6,750 bases of DNA, taken from positions 1 through 6,750 of the forward strand of contig CAMBQX010000095.1 in the NCBI GenBank assembly GCA_945870085.1, in the 5' to 3' direction. The position numbers and the translations under genes were made by a program. Shown here piece after piece: positions 1 to 5,922 of the stretch; position 1 is the stretch's first letter; each line of letters begins with the position of its first letter. Under the pieces are notes generated by a model. The model was not told where the DNA came from, did no database searches, and saw only the letters and a list, made by a program, of their open reading frames with translations. This DNA is from Bifidobacterium breve. GTDB lineage: Bacteria > Actinomycetota > Actinomycetes > S36-B12.

Positions 1-126
1 GCACAATGCGTTGAGCGCCTCCAAGAGGTCGTTTCGTGGGGCATTAACGAGCCGCAAATCCTTTTAACCGGTGATGACCCATCCGACCTGCTCGCAGTCC
101 TTGATGATCTGAAATCGAGTTTCTGA
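1..126 (+). CDS. C-terminal fragment of an unidentified protein, possibly LLM-class flavin oxidoreductase
   Basis: An open frame from the left edge ends at TGA (124-126) and encodes the last 41 residues of a protein, finishing LLAVLDDLKSSF. The segment reads as an amphipathic helix (CVERLQEVVSWGI), a short hydrophobic strand (QILLTGDD) and a final helix. This resembles the C-terminal end of luciferase-like (LLM-class, often F420-dependent) oxidoreductases, where a helix such as 'ERLxELxxxGI' precedes a strand and a last helix. That assignment is a weak inference from a short tail, and other alpha/beta proteins could end this way. The TGA shares its last base with the ATG of the acyl-CoA dehydrogenase (TGATG), so the two genes are very probably co-transcribed and translationally coupled. 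The 5' end lies outside the window. Confidence 0.5.
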   Translation, partial: AQCVERLQEVVSWGINEPQILLTGDDPSDLLAVLDDLKSSF

Positions 127-1292
127 TGAGCGACGAGAATTTGACCGAACTGCAACGCGACCTGGTTGAACACGCCCGAAAGATTGCCTCCGAATTCTCA
201 CTTACCTACTGGCACGAAAAGGATGAAGCCGCCGAATACCCATGGGAGTTCGTTCGGGCTTTTGCCGATGCCGGGTACATGGGCATCATCGTTCCTACTG
301 AGTACGGGGGTCTTGGCCTTGGGATCACCGAGGCGGCGCTTTTGCTGCGCGAGATTGCGGCCTCCGGCGCCGGTACAAGCGGGGCCTCCGCCGTGCACTT
401 CTATGTGTTTCCACCAGCCCCAATAATTCATCATGGGTCAGACGAGATGAAGAGTGAATTCCTTCCACAGATGGCCAAGGGCGAACTGCTTATGGCCTTC
501 GGCGTGACCGAACCAAACTCCGGGTCAGATACCTCACGCACCAGCACTAAAGCAGTGCGCGACGGTGACAGGTGGTTGATCAACGGTCAAAAAGTTTGGA
601 CGACTAACGCGCAAAATGCCTCGCATATTCTGCTTCTAACTCGCACGTCACCGCGCGACGAGGAGCATCCGCACGAGGGCATGACACTTTTCTTCGTACC
701 CCTTGACCGTGCACACTGCACCATTCGAGTCATCAAGAAACTAGGCCGCGCTGCGGTGGATTCCAATGAGCTTTTCATGGATAACCTTGAGGCGCAAGAC
801 TCCGACATCGTCGGTGAGATTGGCAAAGGTTTCTACCATCTGATTACCGGATTGAATCCAGAGCGCATCGTGCTCGCTATGGAGTCGGTCGGAATCGGCC
901 TTGCTGCACTCCGACTAGCCACCGACTACGCGCGGGAGCGAGTCGTCTTTAACAATCCAATAGGTAGCTACCAGGCCGTGGCCCACCCACTCGCCGACAG
1001 TTGGGCTCGCCTTCAGGGCGCGGAACTCATGGCCATGAGAGCCGCTGAGTTATTTGATCAGGGTAAGCACTGTGGTGCTGAGGCCAATGCGGCAAAGTAC
1101 TTGGCCGCCGATGCCGGCTTCCAGGCCTGCGACGCTGCCCTACAAACTCATGGTGGTTTCGGATACGCCAGGGAGTACCACATTGAGCGTTTGTGGCGCG
1201 AGTCCCGCCTTTTCCGATTGGCCCCCATCTCGCAGGAAATGGTTCTGAACTATTTGAGTGAGCGAGTCCTTGGTTTGCCGAAGTCCTACTGA
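126..1292 (+). CDS. Acyl-CoA dehydrogenase (FadE-like), 388 aa
   Basis: FAD-dependent acyl-CoA dehydrogenase, expected to introduce an alpha,beta double bond into a CoA thioester in the cytoplasm. Length is typical for the family. The first signature GVTEPNSGSD is at residues 126-135, the flavin-contacting KVWTT at 156-160, and the QTHGGFGY FAD/dimer motif at 340-347. Where medium-chain enzymes carry the catalytic Glu (RxxRxxxIYEGT), this protein has RLFRLAPISQE, with Pro367 at the Glu position. Glu246 in NPERIVLA lies where isovaleryl-CoA dehydrogenase has its catalytic Glu (DLERLVLA), so Glu246 is the probable base. This suggests a branched, cyclic or otherwise unusual acyl substrate, but the substrate cannot be read from sequence. 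The ATG overlaps the preceding stop by one base and no strong Shine-Dalgarno is seen, which fits coupled translation. The end LGLPKSY matches related actinobacterial proteins, so the stop is natural. That stop sits inside a tandem repeat. Confidence 0.95.
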   Translation: MSDENLTELQRDLVEHARKIASEFSLTYWHEKDEAAEYPWEFVRAFADAGYMGIIVPTEYGGLGLGITEAALLLREIAASGAGTSGASAVHFYVFPPAPIIHHGSDEMKSEFLPQMAKGELLMAFGVTEPNSGSDTSRTSTKAVRDGDRWLINGQKVWTTNAQNASHILLLTRTSPRDEEHPHEGMTLFFVPLDRAHCTIRVIKKLGRAAVDSNELFMDNLEAQDSDIVGEIGKGFYHLITGLNPERIVLAMESVGIGLAALRLATDYARERVVFNNPIGSYQAVAHPLADSWARLQGAELMAMRAAELFDQGKHCGAEANAAKYLAADAGFQACDAALQTHGGFGYAREYHIERLWRESRLFRLAPISQEMVLNYLSERVLGLPKSY

Positions 1293-1325
1293 AGCAAGTC
1301 CTACTGAAGCAAGTCCTACTGAAGG
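1281..1325 (+). repeat. 15-bp tandem repeat, about three copies, spanning the fadE stop codon
   Basis: The unit AAGTCCTACTGAAGC occurs at 1281-1295 and 1296-1310. A third copy at 1311-1325 differs only in its last base. Because the unit is five codons long, each copy repeats Lys-Ser-Tyr-stop-Ser in the acyl-CoA dehydrogenase frame, giving three in-frame TGA codons (1290, 1305, 1320). The first copy is the authentic C-terminus. The others are untranslated unless readthrough occurs, in which case each adds five residues. It looks like recent slippage duplication. Confidence 0.9.
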
Positions 1326-1356
1326 CGGTGCAGGCGATGTTGATGCTATTGGCAGG

Positions 1357-1379
1357 TGTGCCTTCGGTATACGAGCACA
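1357..1379. promoter_or_regulatory. Candidate TetR operator upstream of tetR
   Basis: A 5-bp inverted repeat TGTGC...GCACA (1357-1361 and 1375-1379) flanks a near-palindromic core TCGGTATACGA at 1364-1374. It lies about 65 bp before the TetR start, in the 150-bp gap after the acyl-CoA dehydrogenase, which is a normal place for an autoregulatory operator. The 8-mer TATACGAG (1368-1375) recurs on the opposite strand near the start of the SDR operon (5854-5861). The arms are short and no convincing -35/-10 pair with normal spacing was found here, so this is a tentative call. Confidence 0.3.
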
Positions 1380-1442
1380 GCAGGTTAGATAGGCTCCGCG
1401 TCAGCGAATTTAACACTCACCTATGTCAGAAAGATCTCTAAA

Positions 1443-2063
1443 ATGCCAGCGAAACCAACCACTAAGAAGGGTCGCGAGACCCAAAGCGCCATTCTTGAGG
1501 CGGCGCGGACAGTTTTTGCCCGTGACGGCTACGTCGAGGCGCGAATGATCGACATTGCAACCGAGGCCGGGCTATCAACCGGCGGCCTCTACCGCTACTT
1601 CGATAACAAGACGGAGGTGTTTGCCGCTCTCATCGCCGATATTCATGAGGAGTTTTACACGCAGAGCGGTCACACTAGGCCGATTCTGCAGACGGACCCA
1701 CTCGCGGCACTCACCGAAGCTAATCGCGGTTATATGGAGTACTACTACAAGCACCGAAACGTTATGCGGGTTTTTATCGAAGCCGCTGCCATTGATGAGC
1801 GCTTCCGTGTGATCCTACGAAATATGCGTGACCGCCACGTGAAGCGTTTCGCGGCTGCCTACCGAGCCACCGGTGGCCAAGACGTTGTCCGAGGTGTTTC
1901 GGTTGAGGTCGCTGCAGAAGCAATGGCTTGCATGGTTGAACAGTGTTGCTATGTCTGGTTCGCCCAGGAAGCAGACTGCAACAATCCGGTTTCGATGGCG
2001 GAGGCGATCACCGTCACTAGTGAGGCTTGGTACGCGACAATGTTCTCGGGTCTAAAGCCCTAA
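1443..2063 (+). CDS. TetR/AcrR-family transcriptional regulator, 206 aa
   Basis: One-component repressor, probably sensing an acyl-CoA or related intermediate of the neighbouring pathway. The N-terminal DNA-binding domain is clear: helix 1 TQSAILEAARTVFARDGY (residues 13-30), then the helix-turn-helix from about 34 to 53 with IATEAGLSTGGLYRYF, and KTEVFAALI beginning helix 4. The all-helical ligand domain (about 70-206) is not recognised. It has a Cys-rich stretch, CMVEQCCYVWF (163-173). Length is typical. The ATG is preceded by a weak purine tract (AGAAAGA, 1428-1434). It follows the acyl-CoA dehydrogenase by 150 bp on the same strand, so it may be read from that operon or from its own promoter. 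Its last 12 bp overlap the 3' end of the opposing MaoC gene. Its position between two acyl-CoA catabolic transcripts suggests it controls one or both. The ligand is unknown. Confidence 0.93.
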   Translation: MPAKPTTKKGRETQSAILEAARTVFARDGYVEARMIDIATEAGLSTGGLYRYFDNKTEVFAALIADIHEEFYTQSGHTRPILQTDPLAALTEANRGYMEYYYKHRNVMRVFIEAAAIDERFRVILRNMRDRHVKRFAAAYRATGGQDVVRGVSVEVAAEAMACMVEQCCYVWFAQEADCNNPVSMAEAITVTSEAWYATMFSGLKP

Positions 2064-2879
2064 GTCGGTAAATCGTCCGGTGCCAGAGATGGCCGCAACC
2101 CCGCTGTCGTCACTCGCGAAAAAATAGAAGTCGTCAGCTGATTTCCAAGCTTCGATATTTACTGTTGCGCCCGGGTAAACAGGGGCGCTCAGGCGCGCGG
2201 TTAGTTGTTGGAGCGAAGTCGGATCGATGCCAGACCTGCGGGCAATCTCCAGTATCGAACTACCCAGTGTGCACAAACCATGCATGATCGGCCGCTCAAA
2301 CCCTGAGGCGATCGCTGCGCTGGGGTCAATATGTACAGGGTGGCGATCACCGGTGAGCCGGTACAACGCGGGTTGGTCAACGGAAGTCTCAAATGAGCCT
2401 AAAACATTTGCCGGACCTTCCGGAAAAGTACCCGCAGCCCGCTGCCCGCGCTCGCCGCCGAAATTTCCAGCACCGGGGATAAAGATCGTGTACATCGCTT
2501 CGAAGACGTCAGAACTGACATTTACTTCAACCAACGCGGCTGATCCCTTGTCCCAGACCGAGCCGATACTTGCCGTGGTCTCCATCTTGCCATTCGTGGG
2601 AACATCGCCCCGCATTCGAAGTTCTTGGCCCACGTGCAAAGTCAAGGCAGGGTCGTAGGCTCCAAGAGCACCCGCCGCCCACACGGCCCACAAGCCAAGG
2701 GTCAGACAGAAAGTGGGGAGGACGCGTAATTGTTTTTCATAAACGAGATCTAGTTCAGTAGCTCCCGCACCGATGGCTAGCGCATAGAGCATGACATCGC
2801 GTTCGTCATAGCTGCATAGCTCTGTGCCGAGCTCAACCCCACCTAAATCCTTAACTTGCAGATCCGAAGTCGATTTCAA
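2052..2879 (-). CDS. MaoC-like double-hotdog enoyl-CoA hydratase (hydratase 2 type), 275 aa
   Basis: Predicted to hydrate trans-2-enoyl-CoA to (R)-3-hydroxyacyl-CoA. The length fits a two-hotdog protein: a degenerate N-terminal half (about 1-150, with FCLTLGLWAVWAAG probably the long hotdog helix) and a catalytic C-terminal half. The C-terminal half holds the hydratase-2 motif YRLTGDRHPVHIDP (173-186) followed by GFERPIMHGLCTLG (193-206), very like eukaryotic MFE-2. Asp178 and His183 match the catalytic Asp/His. The usual Asn of GDxNPxH is replaced by His180. The start is TTG at 2879, overlapping the crotonase stop as TTGA, with AGGAAAG nine bases upstream. No other in-frame start lies close by, so this one is chosen. 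It is the last gene of the four-gene operon, and its 3' end overlaps tetR by 12 bp. Rejected alternative: a structural MaoC domain without activity, since Asp and His are kept. Confidence 0.9.
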   Translation of the reverse strand: MKSTSDLQVKDLGGVELGTELCSYDERDVMLYALAIGAGATELDLVYEKQLRVLPTFCLTLGLWAVWAAGALGAYDPALTLHVGQELRMRGDVPTNGKMETTASIGSVWDKGSAALVEVNVSSDVFEAMYTIFIPGAGNFGGERGQRAAGTFPEGPANVLGSFETSVDQPALYRLTGDRHPVHIDPSAAIASGFERPIMHGLCTLGSSILEIARRSGIDPTSLQQLTARLSAPVYPGATVNIEAWKSADDFYFFASDDSGVAAISGTGRFTDLGL

Positions 2880-3622
2880 CGCCCGAGTCTTTCCTGCAAG
2901 TCGGCGACCGCTTGTATCCGTGCCTCTGATCTAAGGAGTGCGCGGCGGACAAACTCAAAGTCCATTAAATCAACTTTGGACGTACTCAGTTCTATGAGCA
3001 GGCTCTTAGTCGCAGAAACTGCCGCTGGCACGTTCTCATCCGCCAGCTTCGCCAAACTCAATGCACGATCCAAGGTGCCGGAGGGTTCCACAACATGGGA
3101 TGCAATTCGCGCCTGGCCCGCCTCCTCACCCGAAATGCGTTCACCCAGAACTAAAAGACGAGTTGCTGTTTCCAAGCCAACATTCGAAAGAATGTTCGCA
3201 ATACCATCAGGTCGGTAAAGAATTCCGAGTTTGGTCACAGGCATGCTGAAGTACGAGGTACGTGACACCACGCGGACGTCACATGACAATGCGAGTTCAA
3301 CAGCCGCACCGACGCAGGCACCTTCTACTGCCGCGATCACCGGTATTTGCAACCCGGTAATGATCTTTACCAAGTTGGCAATTAAGGAGTCGATCTCTAT
3401 ATCTTTATCGCCGTTGCCGATCGCGCCAAAATCGGCGCCCGCACTGAATATTTCAGTTCCCCCGGTCAGAACGACTGCAGTCGCCCCACTGTTAGATTCC
3501 GAATTAAGTAGATCACCAAGCTCCACGAACATATCCGGGGTCAACGCGTTCTTCTTGGCCGGACGGTCTATCCGGATGATCGAACTACCCCCAACGCGCT
3601 CAACGGCAAAATTGGCTACCAC
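2876..3622 (-). CDS. Enoyl-CoA hydratase/isomerase (crotonase) family protein, about 248 aa
   Basis: Crotonase-fold enzyme acting on a CoA thioester. Recognisable pieces are IIRIDRPAKKNAL (15-27), the first oxyanion-hole segment FSAGADFGAIG (59-69) and the second with the catalytic-helix stretch IAAVEGACVGAAVELALSCD (96-115). Glu109 matches Glu144 of rat mitochondrial hydratase. The second catalytic Glu (Glu164 in rat, in GQPEILLG) is Val129 here (SMPVTKLG), so ordinary two-Glu hydration is doubtful; isomerase, hydrolase or C-C lyase chemistry is possible. The open frame continues upstream to 3874, but that part lies over the amidase and is a low-complexity Arg/Ser-rich shadow. The real start is GTG at 3622, one base after the amidase stop, giving MVANFAVERVGG. 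GTG at 3634 (four codons more, 11-bp overlap) is a close alternative. Its TGA overlaps the MaoC start. Confidence 0.9.
   Translation of the reverse strand: MVANFAVERVGGSSIIRIDRPAKKNALTPDMFVELGDLLNSESNSGATAVVLTGGTEIFSAGADFGAIGNGDKDIEIDSLIANLVKIITGLQIPVIAAVEGACVGAAVELALSCDVRVVSRTSYFSMPVTKLGILYRPDGIANILSNVGLETATRLLVLGERISGEEAGQARIASHVVEPSGTLDRALSLAKLADENVPAAVSATKSLLIELSTSKVDLMDFEFVRRALLRSEARIQAVADLQERLGR
2889..2895 (-). promoter_or_regulatory. Ribosome binding site for the MaoC gene
   Basis: On the minus strand AGGAAAG lies nine bases before the TTG at 2879. It supports this rare start codon over internal starts, the nearest plausible being Met30, which would remove part of the first hotdog. 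The site lies inside the end of the crotonase gene, as expected for coupled translation. Confidence 0.6.
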
Positions 3623-3623
3623 T

Positions 3624-5021
3624 TCAGCTCGCACTTGTTGATTCGCGTTGATCCCATCGCATAGCCATCTGCGTCGCCGGGAATGCGATTGATTCTTCGA
3701 TCTCTTCGGAGACATCCAGCACGATGTCCTCGCGGTGGTGCGCCCCGACCACCTGAAGGCCAACAGGCATCCCGTCGGCCAAACCAACCGGCACAGATGC
3801 GGCCGGTGAACCAGAGACATTGAATGGAGCGGTGAATGGGAACGGGCCCCAGAGCGGATGGATCTTCTTTCCATCGATCTCGGTGGGGCGGGTGCCCAGC
3901 GGGAAGGCGCTCGTTGCTGTCGTGGGCGTCACGATTACGTCGTAGTCGGCGAAAAGCCCAGCCACTCTTCCTCCGATCTCCTTTTTAAGTTTAAGTGCTG
4001 CAGTGATTTCCTCATCGGTTATCGCCGCTCCCGCCTCAATGCTCTTGCGGACGAATGAAGTCAATTGGTCCTTGTACTCATCTAACAGGTGTTGACGATA
4101 GCGCCATTCGTCTGCGAGCACGAGGGGGCCGAATGCCTCGGTCCAGCCTTCCAGCGGAAGTGAGACTTCCTCAACAATATGTCCGTGGGATTCAAGGAGT
4201 CTGACGGCTGCCGCGGTGACCAGGCGCACCCCCGGATCAATTGCATGATTTCCGGGGGATGGACACCAGGCAATGCGTCGGGTCACTTGACCGGGCGTGC
4301 GAGTGAACCTCCTGGAAAGCAAAACCTCCAAAAGAATGCGCGCATCGGCCACGGTTCGAGTTATGGGCCCAGAGCCGACGAATTCGGTCATCGCCTGGAA
4401 TGCGGCTTCGGCCGGAGCCCTCTCGAAGGTCGGCTTGAGTCCGAAGAGTCCGCACAATGCAGCTGGAATCCTGATGGAGCCGCCACCATCGGAGCCAAGT
4501 GCGGCACTGGCTAAACCTGCTCCGACACTGGATGCCGCGCCACCACTTGATCCACCAGATGTCTTGGATGGGTCCCATGGGTTACCACAGTCCGGTCCCA
4601 GCCGGTTGTCGGTAGTCGCTGACTGTCCAAACTCAGCAGTGTTGCTCTTGCCCAAGAAAACCGAACCGGCCGCTCTTAGCAAAGCTACCTGCGTTGAATC
4701 TGTTTCAGCTACCTCTTGTCCGTAGGCCAGCGACCCGAGTGTGGTGGTTTCGCCAACAATGTCGAAAAGATCCTTTATCGAAAGTGGTACTCCTAATAGG
4801 GGTGCAAACTGCTCGTCCACTTTAAGATATTGCGCTTCGGCAAATTTCGCTTGCTCGCGCGCCTGCTCAGCAGTCACGCTCAAGTAACTATGTAATTCAA
4901 CATCAAGTGTTGCAATTCTTTCCAGCGTTGAATTCGTAACTTCAACAGGAGAAAGTTCCTTGGCGGCAAAAGCGTTGGTGAGGTCCTTAATGGGCCAAAA
5001 CACCGGGTCAGCATTAAGCAT
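3624..5021 (-). CDS. Amidase-signature family hydrolase, 465 aa
   Basis: Serine hydrolase of the amidase-signature family, expected to cleave a C-N amide (or ester) bond in the cytoplasm. The Ser-cisSer-Lys triad is complete: Lys83 in PLSIKD, Ser158 in SGGSSGGA and Ser182 in GSDGGGSIRIPAA. The 24-residue spacing of the two serines is the same as in FAAH. C-terminal family features include FTAPFNVSGSPAASVPVG and MPVGLQVVG. Length is normal. There are no GatB/GatC neighbours, so a role as glutamyl-tRNA amidotransferase subunit A is unlikely. ATG at 5021 is preferred because MLNADPVFWPIKDL resembles normal family N-termini; an in-frame GTG run at 5039-5031 could add up to six residues. The start overlaps the SDR gene by 8 bp, and the stop is followed after one base by the crotonase GTG. 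Being embedded in a beta-oxidation-type operon implies that an amide-bearing substrate is degraded. The substrate is unknown. Confidence 0.93.
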   Translation of the reverse strand: MLNADPVFWPIKDLTNAFAAKELSPVEVTNSTLERIATLDVELHSYLSVTAEQAREQAKFAEAQYLKVDEQFAPLLGVPLSIKDLFDIVGETTTLGSLAYGQEVAETDSTQVALLRAAGSVFLGKSNTAEFGQSATTDNRLGPDCGNPWDPSKTSGGSSGGAASSVGAGLASAALGSDGGGSIRIPAALCGLFGLKPTFERAPAEAAFQAMTEFVGSGPITRTVADARILLEVLLSRRFTRTPGQVTRRIAWCPSPGNHAIDPGVRLVTAAAVRLLESHGHIVEEVSLPLEGWTEAFGPLVLADEWRYRQHLLDEYKDQLTSFVRKSIEAGAAITDEEITAALKLKKEIGGRVAGLFADYDVIVTPTTATSAFPLGTRPTEIDGKKIHPLWGPFPFTAPFNVSGSPAASVPVGLADGMPVGLQVVGAHHREDIVLDVSEEIEESIAFPATQMAMRWDQRESTSAS

Positions 5022-5799
5022 GCGGAAGAACACCACCACTAATTCCGTAGACTTCGCCGGTTATGTAGCCCGCCTTTTCGCTCATCAGGAATGCGGTGAG
5101 TGCTCCGACGTCTTCTGGGCGTCCGACTCTGCCAACTCGTGAACGACGCTCTGCATAGCCGTCAAAAAACTCCTGCGGGTATACCTTGGTTAGGAAGTCA
5201 TTGAAGATTAGCCCGGGCGCAATGGCGTTCACTCTGATCCCGTGTTCACCAACTTCAGCGGCCGCTACACGAGTCAAAGCAGTAACTCCGGCTTTGGCGG
5301 CGGAATATGCCGCACCGTGCTCGGTCGATGTCTCCCATGCTGCGATTGACGAGATATTTACTACGCTCCCGCCCCCACGTTTGATCATCACGGGCAATAT
5401 CTGGCGCATGCAGTTGAAAGTTCCGGTTAGGTCAACGTCCAAAGTGCGCTGCCAGGTCTCGCGACTCATCTCAATGAGCGGCTCGAGTTTGTTCCACCCC
5501 GCGCTGTTAACCAGCCCATCAATTCCGCCGCGCCACTCGATGGCCTGATCAATGGCGCGGCCCACCGCGTCGTAATCGGTGACATCAAGGTGGATACCCA
5601 AAAATTCGCGGTCGAATTGCGCGGATAGTTCTTTGGCTAGTTCGCCCACTCGACGCTCATGGGCATCGGTGATAACGACATCCCAGCCATCACTGGCAAG
5701 CTCCCGGACTATCGCCGAGCCGATGCCGGCGCCGGCGCCGGCGGTTACGAAAGCGACTCGCCGGGCGGCCGGATCCAATGCTGATACCCCGTTTCCCAC
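5014..5799 (-). CDS. Short-chain dehydrogenase/reductase (SDR), 261 aa
   Basis: Classical SDR of FabG-like length, probably an NAD(P)-dependent 3-hydroxyacyl or other alcohol dehydrogenase. Seen in order, numbered from the GTG start: nucleotide-binding loop VTAGAGAGIG (18-27), an Asp (DAH, residues 45-47) after the second strand that favours NAD(H), LVNSAG (96-101), Asn129, Ser151, and YSAAK with Tyr165 and Lys169, then RVNAIAPG (189-196). The loop is one residue longer than the usual TGxxxGIG, with Ala in place of the first Gly, and is encoded by a GCCGGC hexamer repeat. The GTG at 5799 is chosen over a TTG at 5805 because GGAGG sits seven bases before the GTG but only one before the TTG. 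It is the first gene of the operon behind a predicted promoter. With MaoC in the same transcript, oxidation of an (R)-3-hydroxyacyl-CoA is the attractive inference; substrate specificity cannot be read. Confidence 0.93.
   Translation of the reverse strand: MGNGVSALDPAARRVAFVTAGAGAGIGSAIVRELASDGWDVVITDAHERRVGELAKELSAQFDREFLGIHLDVTDYDAVGRAIDQAIEWRGGIDGLVNSAGWNKLEPLIEMSRETWQRTLDVDLTGTFNCMRQILPVMIKRGGGSVVNISSIAAWETSTEHGAAYSAAKAGVTALTRVAAAEVGEHGIRVNAIAPGLIFNDFLTKVYPQEFFDGYAERRSRVGRVGRPEDVGALTAFLMSEKAGYITGEVYGISGGVLPHA
5725..5742 (-). repeat. Perfect GCCGGC hexamer repeat, three copies, coding for the SDR glycine-rich loop
   Basis: Three uninterrupted copies of the palindromic hexamer GCCGGC encode AGAGAG of the cofactor loop. 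One unit is two residues, so slippage here would lengthen or shorten the Rossmann loop without a frameshift. The loop does have an unusual length for the family. Confidence 0.85.
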
Positions 5800-5805
5800 G
5801 ATCAA

Positions 5806-5811
5806 TCCTCC
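5806..5811 (-). promoter_or_regulatory. Strong Shine-Dalgarno deciding the SDR start
   Basis: The minus strand reads GGAGGA directly before TTGATCGTG. GGAGG has seven bases to the GTG at 5799, which is ideal spacing, and only one to the TTG at 5805, which is too close. It is the best ribosome binding site in the window and heads the four-gene operon. Confidence 0.75.
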
Positions 5812-5854
5812 ATCTCGCCACCGGTGCGCTAGCGGGCTGGTGGGCAGGTTTTCC

Positions 5855-5866
5855 TCGTATAAACGA
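5855..5866. promoter_or_regulatory. Candidate operator at the start of the SDR operon
   Basis: TCGTATAAACGA is a palindrome with 4-bp arms (TCGT/ACGA) around ATAA. It lies just downstream of the predicted minus-strand -10 box, at about +4 to +15 of the expected transcript, a position where a bound repressor would block initiation. Its minus strand contains TATACGAG (plus 5854-5861), the same 8-mer found before tetR. Binding by the TetR protein is inference. With short arms, chance is not excluded. Confidence 0.35.
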
Positions 5867-5876
5867 TAGCGATGTC

Positions 5877-5906
5877 ACTTTACTGCAAAATCGGCTAAAT
5901 TATCAA
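5877..5906 (-). promoter_or_regulatory. Predicted promoter of the SDR-amidase-crotonase-MaoC operon
   Basis: On the minus strand TTGATA (5906-5901) and TAAAGT (5882-5877) are separated by 18 bp. The first matches five of six bases of the sigma-70-type -35 consensus and the second four of six of the -10. Initiation near 5870 would leave a leader of about 70 nt before the GTG at 5799. The region is noticeably more AT-rich than the flanking genes. Confidence 0.45.
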
Positions 5907-5922
5907 GTATCCCGTTAACCCA

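Noticed and set aside
1027..1416. Minus-strand frame of 129 codons ending over the fadE 3' end and the intergenic gap
   Set aside because: Its repeated TCFSR segment is just the reverse reading of the 15-bp tandem repeat, and the rest is a shadow of the dehydrogenase.
1423..1442. Upstream ATG at 1423 as an alternative start for the TetR gene
   Set aside because: It is out of frame with the helix-turn-helix coding sequence; ATG at 1443 gives a standard TetR N-terminus.
1866..1877. 12-bp palindrome GCCACCGGTGGC in tetR; CACCGGTG also at 2348, 5819 and 6159
   Set aside because: Three of the four sites are explained by codons ending in C followed by Thr-Gly (ACC GGT G) in coding frames. Only the 5819 site is intergenic, so a dispersed regulatory repeat is not supported.
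3635..3874. N-terminal extension of the crotonase frame up to an ATG at 3874
   Set aside because: It overlaps the conserved C-terminal part of the amidase, is Arg/Ser-rich without family similarity, and the crotonase fold begins normally just after the amidase stop.
3624..5021. Amidase as GatA subunit of the glutamyl-tRNA amidotransferase
   Set aside because: There are no gatB or gatC genes nearby, and the context is acyl-CoA catabolism rather than translation.
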